Assembly (NCBI GenBank): GCA_964615375.1
Contig: CAZTOW010000031.1
Span: 1 to 64,000 of the forward strand
DNA length: 64,000 nt
Source of the DNA: CAZKWG01 sp964615375
GTDB lineage: Bacteria; Myxococcota_A; UBA796; CAZKWG01
Direction: 5' to 3'
The stretch's first letter is position 1. Every line of letters begins with the position of its first letter. Position numbers and translations under genes: made by a program. A model generated the notes under the pieces. The model searched no databases, was not told the origin of the DNA, and was given only the letters and a program-made list of their open reading frames with translations. Below are positions 42,320 to 50,922 of the stretch, one piece after another.

Positions 42320-44332
42320 TCAGGGAAGGGCGGGCTCCACCGCCACCCGGGCGTCGTTGTAGCAGGCGCCCGCGCCGATCTCGCTGAGGGTGTCCGGGAC
42401 CAGGGCGTTGGCCGTGGCCCCGTTCAGGGTGTGGCGCGCCCACAGCCCCTTCTCCAGCACCACCACCCCCGGGCGCACCCCGGCGCGGAATTCCACCGGC
42501 AGCACGACCTCGCCGAGCGCGTTGTGGGCGCGGACCCGCTGGCCATCGGCGAGGCCCAGCGCGCGGGCGTCGTCCGGGTTCATGCCCAGGGTGGCGGGCC
42601 GGGTGAGCAGCTGCCCGAAGGTGCTGCTGGTGAGCTCGGCGAGGGCAGGGGAGATGAGGGCGAAGGGGTGGGCCGCGTCGCCCGGGTCGGGGAGATAGCG
42701 GTAGGGCGGCTGGCCGAGCTCGGGCGGCGCGAGGTGGATGCGCCCGTCGGGGGTCGCGGGGAGGATGTCCACCATCTGCACGGGTCGCGGGCCGCAGGGG
42801 GGCGCGGCGACCCCGCGCGCGGCGAGCTCCGCCTTCAGGCGATCCCGCTGCGGGCTCCCCGCCAGCACGGCCTCGGCCAGCGCCTCCTCCCCGCGGACGT
42901 CGCCCGGCTGGGAGAGCCCGAGCCGGTCCAGCAGGGCCTCGAAGACGGCGTGGTTGGGCCGGGCCTCGCCCACCGGAGAGGCCGCCGCCGACCAGCGGAT
43001 CATGGCCAGGGCCCCGTAGCCGCGGGAGAGCTCGCCGTGCTCCAGGAAGTGGGTGGCGGGCAGCAGCAGGTCCGCGTAACGGGCCGTGTCCGTCATCACC
43101 TGGTCGTGGACGACGGTGAAGAGGTCCTCGCGCAGCAGGCCGCGGCGCAGGCGCTCCTGGTCGGGGACCGTGGACATCGGGTTGCAGTTGTAGACGTAGA
43201 GGGCGTGAAGGGGCGGGTCGGCCTCCAGCAGGGCGCGCCCGAGCTGGGACTGGCTCAGCCTGCGGGTGCTGGCCTCCGCGGCGTTCACCGCCGCCGCGTC
43301 GTCCAGGCGGAAGGCGCCGGAATTGCTCATCAGGTAGCCGCCACCCCGCTCGAAGCAGCCCGCCACCGCCGGCAGCGCCAGGACCGCCGCCACCGCCGCC
43401 CCGCCGTTGCGGTTGCGCTCCACCCCCCAACCGCAGCGGATCGCCGCGGGCCGGATCTCCCGGTAGAGCGCGTAGAGGGCGCGGATCTCGTCCGCGCGGA
43501 TCCCGCATTCCCGGGCCGCGGCCTCGGGCGTCCAGGGGGCGGCGGCCGCGCGCAGGGCCTCGGCGCCGGTGGTGCGGGCCTCCAGGAAGGCGGGATCCGC
43601 CCCGCCCTCCTCGAAGAGCAGGCGGATCAGGGCGAGCGCCAGGGGCAGGTCGGTCCCCGGGCGCGGGGCGAGGTGCAGGTGGGCGCGCTCGGCCTCCACG
43701 GTGCGCCGCGGGTCCACCACCACCAGCCGGGCCCCGGCCTCCAAGGCTCGCTTCAGCGGCGGGAGCAGGTGGATGCCGCTGGCCCGCGGGTTCGCCCCCC
43801 ACAGGACGATGAGCCGGGCGTGCTCCAGGTCCAGCGGGTCCATGCCCGGGGCGCGGCCGTAGAGCAGGCGCTGGGCCGCCCCCGAGGGCGCCGCGCACAG
43901 ATCGCGGGAGAGCCGCGAGGCCCCCAGCCGCCGCCACAGGCGCTCGTCGGTGGTGCCCTGGGTGAGCCAGCCGTTGGAGCCGCCGTAGTTGCAGGGGAGG
44001 ATGGACTCACCCCCGTGCTGGTCGCGGGCCGCGCGCAGGGTGTCCGCCGCCCGATCGAGGGCCTCGTCCCAGGAGATCCGGCGGAACTGCCCGCTGCCCT
44101 TCGGGCCGTCGCGCAGGAGCGGGTACAGCAGCCGCTCGGGCCCGTAGAGGTGCTGGGGCAGGCGCGCCACCTTCTGGCAGATGAATCCGTCGGTCAGCGG
44201 GTTGCGGTCGTCGCCCCGGACCCGGGTGACCCGGCCCTCGGACACGTCCACGCTCAGCGAGCAGGCGTCCGGGCAGTCGAGCGGGCAGGCGGCGAGGTGG
44301 GTGCTCGGGGAGGCTGGGGAGGTGGGGAGCAT
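42320..44332 (-). CDS. Molybdopterin-dependent oxidoreductase
   Basis: A 670-aa protein of the DMSO reductase/formate dehydrogenase superfamily, binding bis-MGD molybdenum cofactor and one 4Fe-4S cluster. The cluster site is ACPLDCPDACSL (C-x3-C-x3-C) plus Cys in DGFICQKVAR. Cofactor regions include RRISWDEALDRAADTL, LIVLWGANPRASGIH, VVVDPRRTVEAERA and DLLLPATHFLE, with a C-terminal dinucleotide-binding domain (MNPDDARALGLADGQRVRAHN). No twin-Arg signal, so cytoplasmic. ATG 44332 was chosen for GGAGGG just upstream. No FeS or membrane partner subunits are adjacent. Substrate unknown. Confidence 0.9.
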   Translation of the reverse strand: MLPTSPASPSTHLAACPLDCPDACSLSVDVSEGRVTRVRGDDRNPLTDGFICQKVARLPQHLYGPERLLYPLLRDGPKGSGQFRRISWDEALDRAADTLRAARDQHGGESILPCNYGGSNGWLTQGTTDERLWRRLGASRLSRDLCAAPSGAAQRLLYGRAPGMDPLDLEHARLIVLWGANPRASGIHLLPPLKRALEAGARLVVVDPRRTVEAERAHLHLAPRPGTDLPLALALIRLLFEEGGADPAFLEARTTGAEALRAAAAPWTPEAAARECGIRADEIRALYALYREIRPAAIRCGWGVERNRNGGAAVAAVLALPAVAGCFERGGGYLMSNSGAFRLDDAAAVNAAEASTRRLSQSQLGRALLEADPPLHALYVYNCNPMSTVPDQERLRRGLLREDLFTVVHDQVMTDTARYADLLLPATHFLEHGELSRGYGALAMIRWSAAASPVGEARPNHAVFEALLDRLGLSQPGDVRGEEALAEAVLAGSPQRDRLKAELAARGVAAPPCGPRPVQMVDILPATPDGRIHLAPPELGQPPYRYLPDPGDAAHPFALISPALAELTSSTFGQLLTRPATLGMNPDDARALGLADGQRVRAHNALGEVVLPVEFRAGVRPGVVVLEKGLWARHTLNGATANALVPDTLSEIGAGACYNDARVAVEPALP

Positions 44333-44379
44333 GGCGACCCTCCGCCTCACCCTATCGCCGAGTGGGATAAGATGCCGCC

Positions 44380-44871
44380 ATGGTCACGCTGACGCTCCTC
44401 GTCTCCCTGGCGCTCGCCGCCATGCCCGCGGATCTGGTCGGGCGCTGGACCCTGGACACCGCGGCCTCGCAGTCGGTGGACGCGCTGATGGCCGCGGCGG
44501 GGGCCAGCTTCCTCGAGCGGCAGGCCGCGGCGAACATGAGCGTCACGCAGGATATCCGCGTGCAGGGCCAGGAGCTGGTCATCGTCGTGGACAGCACGTT
44601 CACCGACCGCACGGAGCGCCTGCCCCTGGACGGCAGCGTGCAGCGGCGCACGTCCAAGGACGGGGAGCCGGTGGCCAACCGCACCTACGTGGACGGCGAC
44701 CGGGTGGTGACGGTCTCGGAGATCACGAAGAGCGGCGGGGTGGCGGTGATGGAGATCCATCGCCGGGTGGAGCAGGGCGGGGCCGTCATGCGCCAGACCC
44801 TGCGCTACACCCCGCCCGGCGGCCAGACCCTCACCGCGGATCGCGTCTTCCGGCGCGAAGGAGGTCCCTGA
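44380..44871 (+). CDS. Small secreted lipocalin-like protein
   Basis: A 163-aa exported protein with a cleavable signal peptide (MVTLTLLVSLALAAMP). The mature part begins DLVGRWTLDTAASQSVDALM, a 'L-x-G-x-W' start typical of small calycin/lipocalin-like barrels, and continues as strands (ELVIVVDSTFTDRTERLPLDGS, DRVVTVSEITKSGGVAVMEIH). This fold usually binds small hydrophobic ligands. It is divergent from the molybdopterin gene and coupled by TGATG (1-nt overlap) to the next lipoprotein gene. Confidence 0.65.
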   Translation: MVTLTLLVSLALAAMPADLVGRWTLDTAASQSVDALMAAAGASFLERQAAANMSVTQDIRVQGQELVIVVDSTFTDRTERLPLDGSVQRRTSKDGEPVANRTYVDGDRVVTVSEITKSGGVAVMEIHRRVEQGGAVMRQTLRYTPPGGQTLTADRVFRREGGP

Positions 44872-45458
44872 TGCGCAAGATCCTGTGGGCCCTGCTCCTG
44901 CTCCCGGCCTGTGACGACGAGGTCAGCAGCGACGAGGAGGCGGAGCTGGCCTGGCTCGGGCTGGAGGGCGCGGTGGACAAGGCGCTCACCCTCGGGCTTC
45001 AAGGCTTCTCGCAGGCGAGCTCGGCCAACATCGATCCGCAGGCGGGCGAGGGCGACGTGTCCGGGACCATCACGGTCACCGGCAAGGTGGACCAGGGCAG
45101 CTCCGACAACAAGGGCCTGCGCCTGGACGTGGCGCTGGACGACTACGCGGATCTGGTCGATCTCGACGAGGACGACGACGAGGATCTGGAGGTCCGCTAC
45201 GAGACCAACCCCGACGATCCACCCTACGCCGACCTCAAGCTGCGCGACGTCCCCGACGGCACCCTGGAGGGGACGCTGCTGGGGGACGTGGCCATGGACG
45301 GGGATCTGGAGGGCGTCGTCACCCTCTCGCTGACCCTGGAGGGGCCGCTGGAGAGCGACGGGGCCGAGGGCACGCGGCTGGTGGACGGCCAGACCCACGT
45401 GACGGGCACCGCCACCAACGACGACGGCGGCACCTACGAGATCGACGTCACGAACTGA
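44871..45458 (+). CDS. Lipoprotein with acidic patch, function unknown
   Basis: A 195-aa lipoprotein with MRKILWALLLLPAC signal. The mature part opens with helix EEAELAWLGLEGAVDKALTLGLQGFSQAS, then strands (GDVSGTITVTGKVDQG, RLDVALDDYADLVDLDEDDDEDLEV, GTLEGTLLGDVAMDGDLEG) with a markedly acidic loop. It starts on the last base of the preceding stop (TGATG), so it probably functions with the lipocalin-like protein. Family not recognised. Confidence 0.7.
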   Translation: MRKILWALLLLPACDDEVSSDEEAELAWLGLEGAVDKALTLGLQGFSQASSANIDPQAGEGDVSGTITVTGKVDQGSSDNKGLRLDVALDDYADLVDLDEDDDEDLEVRYETNPDDPPYADLKLRDVPDGTLEGTLLGDVAMDGDLEGVVTLSLTLEGPLESDGAEGTRLVDGQTHVTGTATNDDGGTYEIDVTN

Positions 45459-45462
45459 TCCG

Positions 45463-45810
45463 CTACCAGGCGCTCATCGGGCCGATGTCCTCGACGCGCT
45501 GGAAGCCGAGCGAGCGCAGGGTGCCGGCGGCCGAGGCGCTGCGGGCCCCCGAGCGGCAGTAGAGCACGACGGGGCGCTCCTTCGGGCCGATCTCCCCGGC
45601 GCGCTGGGCGATCTGGTCCACGGGGATGTTCAGCGCCCCCTCGATGTGGCCCGACGCGTACTCGCCGGGCGAGCGCACGTCGACGAGCGCGGCGCCCTCG
45701 GCCACGAGCTTGCGGGCGTCGGCGCCGCTGGTCTTGCCGCCGAGGCGGGTCCAGAGCATCCCGCCGACGACGAGGGCCAGGAGGCCGTACTGGATGATGT
45801 CGGTGTTCAT
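45463..45810 (-). CDS. Membrane-anchored rhodanese-domain protein
   Basis: A 115-aa single-domain rhodanese with an N-terminal helix (IIQYGLLALVVGGMLW) anchoring it to the membrane. The domain has VDVRSPGEYASGHIEGALNIPV and the active-site loop VVLYCRSGARSASAAGTL with catalytic Cys in CRSGAR, so it should carry sulfane sulfur as a Cys-persulfide. Coupled by ATGA to the ArsR gene. Likely function: sulfide or polysulfide detoxification at the membrane. Confidence 0.9.
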   Translation of the reverse strand: MNTDIIQYGLLALVVGGMLWTRLGGKTSGADARKLVAEGAALVDVRSPGEYASGHIEGALNIPVDQIAQRAGEIGPKERPVVLYCRSGARSASAAGTLRSLGFQRVEDIGPMSAW

Positions 45811-46133
45811 GTTGCTTCCCCCTTGATCTCTGAAGGTAGTCCGTCGCGGAGCGCCGCCACCAGCGGCCCCACGGCCGGGTGGATGACGCGGTAGATCTGC
45901 TGCCTGCCCTGGCGCTCGGCCTCCACCACGCCGGCCTCGCGCAGGATGGCGAGGTGGCGGCTGACGAGGGCCTGCGGGAGCCCGAGGCAGTCCACCATGG
46001 GCCCCACGCAGCAGCTCCCGTCCAGCAGGCCTGCGGCGATGCGCAGGCGCACCGGGTGTCCCAGCGCGGCCAGCACGGCGGCGCCGGCCTCGGTCTGGGC
46101 CTCGGAGAGCGGCTCGGGCAGGATGGATTTCAT
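45807..46133 (-). CDS. ArsR/SmtB family repressor, BigR/SqrR-like
   Basis: A 108-aa winged-helix repressor. Helices: EAGAAVLAALGHPVRLRIAAGLLDG, recognition helix in GLPQALVSRHLAILREAGVVEAERQGRQQIYRVIHPA. It has Cys residues in SCCVGPMVDCLGL, in the place where metal sensors have the ELCVCDL motif. In BigR/SqrR relatives a Cys pair senses sulfane sulfur, and coupling to a rhodanese gene supports this over metal sensing; however, a second distant Cys near the C-terminus is absent. It probably represses its own operon by binding the AT-rich palindrome at its start codon. Confidence 0.88.
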   Translation of the reverse strand: MKSILPEPLSEAQTEAGAAVLAALGHPVRLRIAAGLLDGSCCVGPMVDCLGLPQALVSRHLAILREAGVVEAERQGRQQIYRVIHPAVGPLVAALRDGLPSEIKGEAT

Positions 46134-46167
46134 ATATCAAATATAATATGTATTGCGCGGACGTCAA
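46131..46167 (-). promoter_or_regulatory. Leaderless promoter and operator of the ArsR-rhodanese operon
   Basis: On the minus strand, -35 TTGACG (46162-46167), a 16-nt spacer and -10 TATATT (46140-46145) are followed 7 nt downstream by the A of the ATG, so the transcript would start at the start codon. No Shine-Dalgarno sequence exists. CATAT (46131-46135) and ATATG (46146-46150) are arms of an AT-rich dyad covering the -10 box and the start, ideal for repression. Confidence 0.65.
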
Positions 46168-46191
46168 GCCCGCGGGCTCGGCCTCCGGTCC

Positions 46192-47895
46192 TCAGCGCCG
46201 AGGGCGACCCCCTCGACGGCTGAAGGCGAGCGCGAAAGCCGCGATCACCCCGACGAGCCCGGCCGCGCTCCCCCGCCCGCTGGCGCAGGCGCAGCCTTCT
46301 CCCGTGGACTTCGGGCTCTCCGGGTCTGCGCTCGCGGGGGCGCCGCTGTCGGCTGGCTGTCCGGTGTCGGCCGGCTGTCCGGTGTCGGCCGGCTGTCCGG
46401 TGTCGGCCGGCTGTCCGGTGTCGGCCGGCTGTCCGCTGTCCTCGGCGGTGACGGCGCGCGCGTCGAGGACCAGGCGGTCCAGGTTGCCCTCGCCCGCGGA
46501 GAAGCGCAGCTCCAGGGTCAGCTCCTGACCAGAAGGGCTGGTCCCGCTCCAGGCGCTCTCCCGCCAGCCCCCCGTGAGCTCGGACTCGTCCTCCAGGCTG
46601 AGCTCGACCTCCTCTTCGCCCGCGCGCGCCGTGAGCGCCGGGCGCTGCCCCTCGCGGTCGGGGGCCCAGCGCGCGTGGACCCTCAGCTCCTCGGGGTCGG
46701 CGCTGGCGCGCGTCAGCGACAGGGTGAGCGCCTCGCCTTCGGGCACACGGACGACGTTGACGCGGTCCCCGAGCAGGCCGCTGAGCGCGAGGTGGTCGGC
46801 GTCGAAGCCCTGGCCCTGAATCTCGGGGGCGCCCTCGGAGGCCCAGTCGGGGACGCGGAGCAGCTCGCGATCCTCGGCACCGCGGGCCGGGAGGGCCTGC
46901 CAGTGCTCGAAGAGGGCGGTCCAGCTCAGGGGCTCGCCGCGCCAGGCCGGGCCTCCCTCCGGATCGCGATCGAGGGCCTCTATCCAGGAGATCTGGGTGA
47001 TGGCGACGCCATCGTGGGCGGAGGCGTCCAGCACCGCGTCCAGGGTGGAGATGGGGACGTATCCGTTGGGCGGCGTGGGCGTGGTGGGCCAGGCCGCGAG
47101 CGTGGCGTCCCCGATCAGGAAGACGTCGAAGCTGGCGCTGAGGGCCTGATATCCGGCGGTGGTGCTCACTACGCACATGTCGGTGGCCCAGCCGCCCAGG
47201 AGGACGTGCTCGACGCCGAGCGCGCGTAGGCTGGCCTCCAGCGTGGCGAGCCCCTCGTCGTCGTAGGAGACGAGGTCGTCGGGTCCGGGCTCCAGGCCGG
47301 CCACGACCGGGATCAGGCTCGGCCAGTCGGATCCGCTGAGCCCGCCGAGGTAGGCCTCCAGCTCCGCCTGGGCCTCCTGCCGCTCGGACCACGAGGGAGA
47401 GGCGTCGAAGCTGCGGTATCGGCTCGTGCGCACCGCGTCGCCGGCCCCGGGCAGCGAGTAGAGCACCACCGGCACGCGCCCGCGGAGCCCGTCCACCAGC
47501 GGGGCGATCACCTCGTCCACCTGGGACAGGTAGAGCTGGTTGTCCTCGTAGAGACCCTCGAAGACGTAGCCGTAGGCCTCATAGGCCTGGGGCCAGCTCC
47601 AGCCCTGGCCGTCGTCGATGCCCCAGGGGTGGACGAGGATGAGCGCGGTGGCCTCGGAGCGGAGCTGGCTCTCGCTCTCGACGAGGCCGGAGAGCTCGTC
47701 CGACCAGCGCCAGGCGCGCACCAGGAGGTCCGCGCCCAGGTCGTCCACCCAGGGCTCGTCCTCGTAGCGGTCGAAGTCCTCCGGCCCGATGGGGTCCACG
47801 TAGGCGGGCCAGTCGCCGAGGAGGGTGTCGGGGTCGGTGAGCGGGGTGGGCTCGCCGCGCGCGGGCGAGGCCAGGAGCGCGATCAGGGAGAGCAT
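46192..47895 (-). CDS. Secreted isochorismatase-like protein with MYXO-CTERM-like tail
   Basis: A 567-aa exported protein, signal peptide MLSLIALLASPARG. Residues about 75-295 look like an isochorismatase/cysteine-hydrolase fold: TALILVHPWGIDDGQ near the first catalytic position (usual Asp) and LLGGWATDMCVVSTTAGYQALS with the nucleophile Cys in TDMCVVST. A beta-rich domain (about 370-495) follows. The linker is (GQPADT)n, encoded by 18-bp repeats. It ends GEGCACASGRGS, a hydrophobic helix, and SRRGGRPRR, the MYXO-CTERM layout. A surface-anchored hydrolase of this kind is unusual. The downstream neighbour is the ArsR operon; the divergent neighbour is a methyltransferase-fold gene. Confidence 0.75.
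   Translation of the reverse strand: MLSLIALLASPARGEPTPLTDPDTLLGDWPAYVDPIGPEDFDRYEDEPWVDDLGADLLVRAWRWSDELSGLVESESQLRSEATALILVHPWGIDDGQGWSWPQAYEAYGYVFEGLYEDNQLYLSQVDEVIAPLVDGLRGRVPVVLYSLPGAGDAVRTSRYRSFDASPSWSERQEAQAELEAYLGGLSGSDWPSLIPVVAGLEPGPDDLVSYDDEGLATLEASLRALGVEHVLLGGWATDMCVVSTTAGYQALSASFDVFLIGDATLAAWPTTPTPPNGYVPISTLDAVLDASAHDGVAITQISWIEALDRDPEGGPAWRGEPLSWTALFEHWQALPARGAEDRELLRVPDWASEGAPEIQGQGFDADHLALSGLLGDRVNVVRVPEGEALTLSLTRASADPEELRVHARWAPDREGQRPALTARAGEEEVELSLEDESELTGGWRESAWSGTSPSGQELTLELRFSAGEGNLDRLVLDARAVTAEDSGQPADTGQPADTGQPADTGQPADTGQPADSGAPASADPESPKSTGEGCACASGRGSAAGLVGVIAAFALAFSRRGGRPRR
46345..46440. repeat. 18-bp tandem repeat in linker coding region
   Basis: GGTGTCGGCCGGCTGTCC is repeated perfectly four times (46363-46434) with variant units at both ends. 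Each unit encodes GQPADT in the surface-protein linker. The perfect units suggest recent slippage and make the linker length variable without breaking the frame. Confidence 0.9.
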
Positions 47896-47936
47896 GGCGT
47901 CAGGATAGCACCCCGAGCGGTTATTCCCAGAGGGCC

Positions 47937-48620
47937 ATGAGACCACCCGAGCTGCTCGACCAGGCCACGACCCCCGACGGGACGCCGATGATCCTCCTCC
48001 GCCACGGCGCCGACCTGGTGGTCATGGTGGGCAACGTGCCGCTGATGGGCAGCCGCACCTCGGGCTCCGAGCAGGAGATGGCCAGGATCACCTGCAAGGA
48101 TCTGCGGATCGGCGCCCGGGTGCTGGTGGGCGGGCTGGGCATGGGCTTCACGCTGCGGGCGGCCCTGGACGTGCTGGAGCCGGACGCCCGCGTGGTGGTG
48201 GCCGAGCTCATGCCCGCGTTGATCGCCTGGAACCGCGGGCCGCTGGGTCCGCTGGCGAAGCACCCGCTGGACGACCCCCGGGTCTCGGTGGTCCAGGGGG
48301 ACGTGCTGGCGCTGCTGCGGACCTCGCGCGCGAGCTTCGACGTGATCCTGCTGGACGTGGACAACGGGCCGGAGGCGCTGACCTTCGCGGGGAACGACCG
48401 GATCTACGCGGAGGCCGGGCTGGAGCTCGTCCGCGCGGCCCTGCGCCCCGACGGCGTGGTAGCCTTCTGGTCGGCGTTTGAGGCGCCGCGCTTCCTGCGT
48501 CGCCTCCAGGAGGTCGGCTTCGTCGCCGAGGCCGTCCCGGTAAGAGCCCGGGGCCCCGGCGGCGGCGGCTCGCGGCACGTCCTGTACCTTGGGCGGCTGC
48601 GCCCGCGTCGGGGGCGCTGA
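47937..48620 (+). CDS. Spermidine-synthase-like methyltransferase-fold protein
   Basis: A 227-aa Rossmann protein resembling spermidine synthase or class I SAM-dependent methyltransferases. The glycine loop is RVLVGGLGMGFTLRAAL (about 60-76), with acidic strand-2 end VVVAELMPALIAW. VSVVQGDVLALLR and FDVILLDVDNGPEAL follow the order of polyamine synthases, where the Asp after 'LLD' binds substrate. It lacks the N-terminal spermidine-synthase strand domain but begins with a hairpin (PMILLRHGADLVVMVGNVPLMGS) resembling it. Substrate unknown. Divergent from the isochorismatase-like gene. Confidence 0.8.
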   Translation: MRPPELLDQATTPDGTPMILLRHGADLVVMVGNVPLMGSRTSGSEQEMARITCKDLRIGARVLVGGLGMGFTLRAALDVLEPDARVVVAELMPALIAWNRGPLGPLAKHPLDDPRVSVVQGDVLALLRTSRASFDVILLDVDNGPEALTFAGNDRIYAEAGLELVRAALRPDGVVAFWSAFEAPRFLRRLQEVGFVAEAVPVRARGPGGGGSRHVLYLGRLRPRRGR

Positions 48621-48773
48621 GCGGGCTGCACACGGCCGCCGCGGGTGTGTCAGCCGATCCGGTACCTTCAATGCCAGGGATGTGCGCAAGGGCGACGTTC
48701 TGGCGGCACTCGCCCACCTTGGGTCCCGCGTGGCGTATCCTGGAGCACCCAAACGAAGGATCGGGAGTCACCC

Positions 48774-50381
48774 ATGGCGCGCACCGCCCAGCCTCCAAGC
48801 ACCGTCTCGCGTCAGGCACCTCCACCCTCAATCTTCGACGACTCGCTCCGGGACGGGCTGAGCGATCCGCTGGGCGATCTGGCGCTTCAGTTCCAGCGCA
48901 CGGGGCCGAAGGGAGCGCCCGGCGGGGAGCGGGCCGCGGCCGCCCGCGGTCTGCAGGGGAGCGGGCGGGAGCTGCCCTTCCGCTCCCGGATCGAGCGCAG
49001 CTTCGGCGTAGACCTGGGCGGGGTCCGCGCGCACATGGGCGCGGGGGCCTCGGACGCGGCCGGGCAGCTCGGCGCGCAGGGCTTCACGATGGGGAACAGC
49101 GTGGCCTTCGCCAGCTCCTCTCCCTCGGTGGGGCTCGTGGCCCACGAGGCGGCTCACGTCGTGCAGCAGGCCGACGGGGTCCACCTCAGCGGGGGCGTAG
49201 GCCAGTCGGGCGACGCCTACGAGGCGAGCGCGGACGCGGCGGCGGCCCGGGTGGTGGCGGGGCAGTCGGCCGCCGACCTGCTGCCCACGGGCGGCGCGCC
49301 CGGCAGCGAAGCGGGCGGAGGCGGGGAGGGCGTGCAGTTCAAGCGGGAGTCCAAGGACGAGTCGAGCTGGACCACCACGGACAACGGCCTCGTGCTCCTG
49401 ACGGGGAGCCAGAACCTCTACGCCGACCAGGGCCTCATCGACGCCGCCAACAACAAGCTCCAGAGCGTGGGCAAGAACGGCTCCTACATCAAGCTGGCGA
49501 GCGACGGTGAGAAGTACGACCACGAGGGCCACAGCCTCACGCGCGTGGTCCCGCAATGGGTCGACCACAAGGATCTGGGCGACCACAAGGGCTCGTCTGA
49601 GGCCAATGATCCCGGCGTGAAGGACTCCAACGGGATCACCTCCGAGGGCTCGGTGGACAGCGACGGCGTCGCCAAGATGGCGCTCTGGGCCGACTGCGGG
49701 CGCTCGTCCGGGGCGATCACGGGCTCCATCGCCCAGAACAACTCGGATCGCCAGGCGGTGTACAAGAAGGGGGGCAAGGAGAAGCTCACGCGCGGACGCG
49801 CCGACGCCGGGATGAACCGGGCCGCCAACACCAGCGTCGGGCGCATGGCCAACAGCATCTATTTCGAGCTGATGCCCGGCTTCATCTCCAAGAAGTCGAA
49901 CCGCAAGTACCTCACCGAGGGGGTCCACTACAAGAAGGGCTTCCTGGGCATCGTCAGCCCGCTGCCCGTGGCGGATGGCCTGGCGGCGCAGGAGATGTAC
50001 GGAAAGATGACGCCAGAGGGTCAGCTCGCCTTCGACCAGGAGGCGGGGATCAACGCCTTCGCCAACCCCGAGATCGGCGAAGCCTACGCGATGGCCACCG
50101 GCTACGACATCCCCGGCTTCAAGAACTACAAGGGCAAGAACGCCTGGAACTTCCACTGGGGCGGCGTCATCATGAAGGACGGCGCCGACAACATCACGCT
50201 GGAGAATTACGCTGTCATCGCCGAAGGCATCGACCGCTTCATCAACCGAGACTGGAATTTCGCCATCTACGGGACGATGAAGGCCAGCGGCGGGGCCAAG
50301 GACACCTTCCACAGCGAGCACCTGGCGTCGAAGACTCATGGCACCAAGGCGACCTCCATGGCCGTGCGCACGGACAAGTGA
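48774..50381 (+). CDS. DUF4157 (eCIS core) effector with cysteine-enzyme-like C-terminus
   Basis: A 535-aa protein. After a disordered leader, residues about 67-135 are an eCIS-associated DUF4157 domain: RSRIERSFGVDLGGVRAHMG, GAQGFTMGNSVAFA, LVAHEAAHVVQQ with HEAAH at 124-128. These domains mark cargo of extracellular contractile injection systems and look like degenerate or active metallopeptidases. After a Gly-rich linker, the C-terminal ~330 residues hold ALWADCGRSSGAITG (Cys308), AWNFHWGGVIM (His461) and DNITLENYA (Asp472/Asn477), the Cys-His-Asn/Asp order of papain-like peptidases or deamidases, then DTFHSEHLASKTHGTKATSMAV. ATG 48774 has GGGAG about 7 nt upstream. No injection-system genes are nearby. 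Confidence 0.8.
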   Translation: MARTAQPPSTVSRQAPPPSIFDDSLRDGLSDPLGDLALQFQRTGPKGAPGGERAAAARGLQGSGRELPFRSRIERSFGVDLGGVRAHMGAGASDAAGQLGAQGFTMGNSVAFASSSPSVGLVAHEAAHVVQQADGVHLSGGVGQSGDAYEASADAAAARVVAGQSAADLLPTGGAPGSEAGGGGEGVQFKRESKDESSWTTTDNGLVLLTGSQNLYADQGLIDAANNKLQSVGKNGSYIKLASDGEKYDHEGHSLTRVVPQWVDHKDLGDHKGSSEANDPGVKDSNGITSEGSVDSDGVAKMALWADCGRSSGAITGSIAQNNSDRQAVYKKGGKEKLTRGRADAGMNRAANTSVGRMANSIYFELMPGFISKKSNRKYLTEGVHYKKGFLGIVSPLPVADGLAAQEMYGKMTPEGQLAFDQEAGINAFANPEIGEAYAMATGYDIPGFKNYKGKNAWNFHWGGVIMKDGADNITLENYAVIAEGIDRFINRDWNFAIYGTMKASGGAKDTFHSEHLASKTHGTKATSMAVRTDK

Positions 50382-50385
50382 GACC

Positions 50386-50919
50386 TTGCGTCGCGCCCTC
50401 CTGGGCCTGGCCCTCTCCCTCACGGCGTGCTCGACCCGCGCGAGCGCGCCCCCGCCGCAGGAGCAGACCGTGAGCCCAGCCCCCGCGAGCCCAGCCCCCG
50501 CGAACCCTGCCTCCGTGGGCCCTGCCCTCTGTCGTAGCTCCGCGGACATGGCCCGCCTGGACGGCCAGCGTGTGCTGGTCGAGGGCGTCTATCAGAAGAA
50601 GATGGAGCAGCTCCAGATGCCGCGCCCCGGCCGCCCGGAGCCGCCGCCGGTCTTCCGCGGGCTCGTCGAGCTGCGGCTGGAGGGCTCCGCCGAGGTCTAC
50701 GACCCCACCATGCCGGAGGACGAGCCCGCCGCCCTCCTGCTGGGCCAGGGAGCGCGCCCCGAGGAGGAGCTCGCCCGCCTGGACGGCCAGCGCGTGCGCG
50801 TCGAGGGGCGCCTGGTCCTGGACGGGGACAGCCTGCTGAGCCCGGCTGAGCTGGAGGTGGCGCGCCCCTCCACCGGCCCCGTGCTGGTGGACCTGGGGAC
50901 GCCCGAGCTCGCGCCCTGA
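50386..50919 (+). CDS. Lipoprotein with duplicated OB-like segment
   Basis: A 177-aa lipoprotein if started at TTG 50386 (MRRALLGLALSLTAC after initiation; lipobox LTAC). An ATG at 50338 in the same frame would add 16 Arg/Pro-rich residues and overlap the effector gene by 44 nt; the shorter form has the more typical signal peptide. After a Pro/Ala linker two similar segments, MARLDGQRVLVEGVYQ and LARLDGQRVRVEGRLVL, suggest a small duplicated beta barrel. It begins 4 nt after the effector stop and could be an immunity or chaperone partner, but that rests only on position. Confidence 0.6.
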   Translation: MRRALLGLALSLTACSTRASAPPPQEQTVSPAPASPAPANPASVGPALCRSSADMARLDGQRVLVEGVYQKKMEQLQMPRPGRPEPPPVFRGLVELRLEGSAEVYDPTMPEDEPAALLLGQGARPEEELARLDGQRVRVEGRLVLDGDSLLSPAELEVARPSTGPVLVDLGTPELAP

Positions 50920-50922
50920 GCG

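Noticed and set aside
46345..46440. CRISPR-like array
   Set aside because: Units are 18 bp, contiguous without spacers, and encode a regular GQPADT linker in frame.
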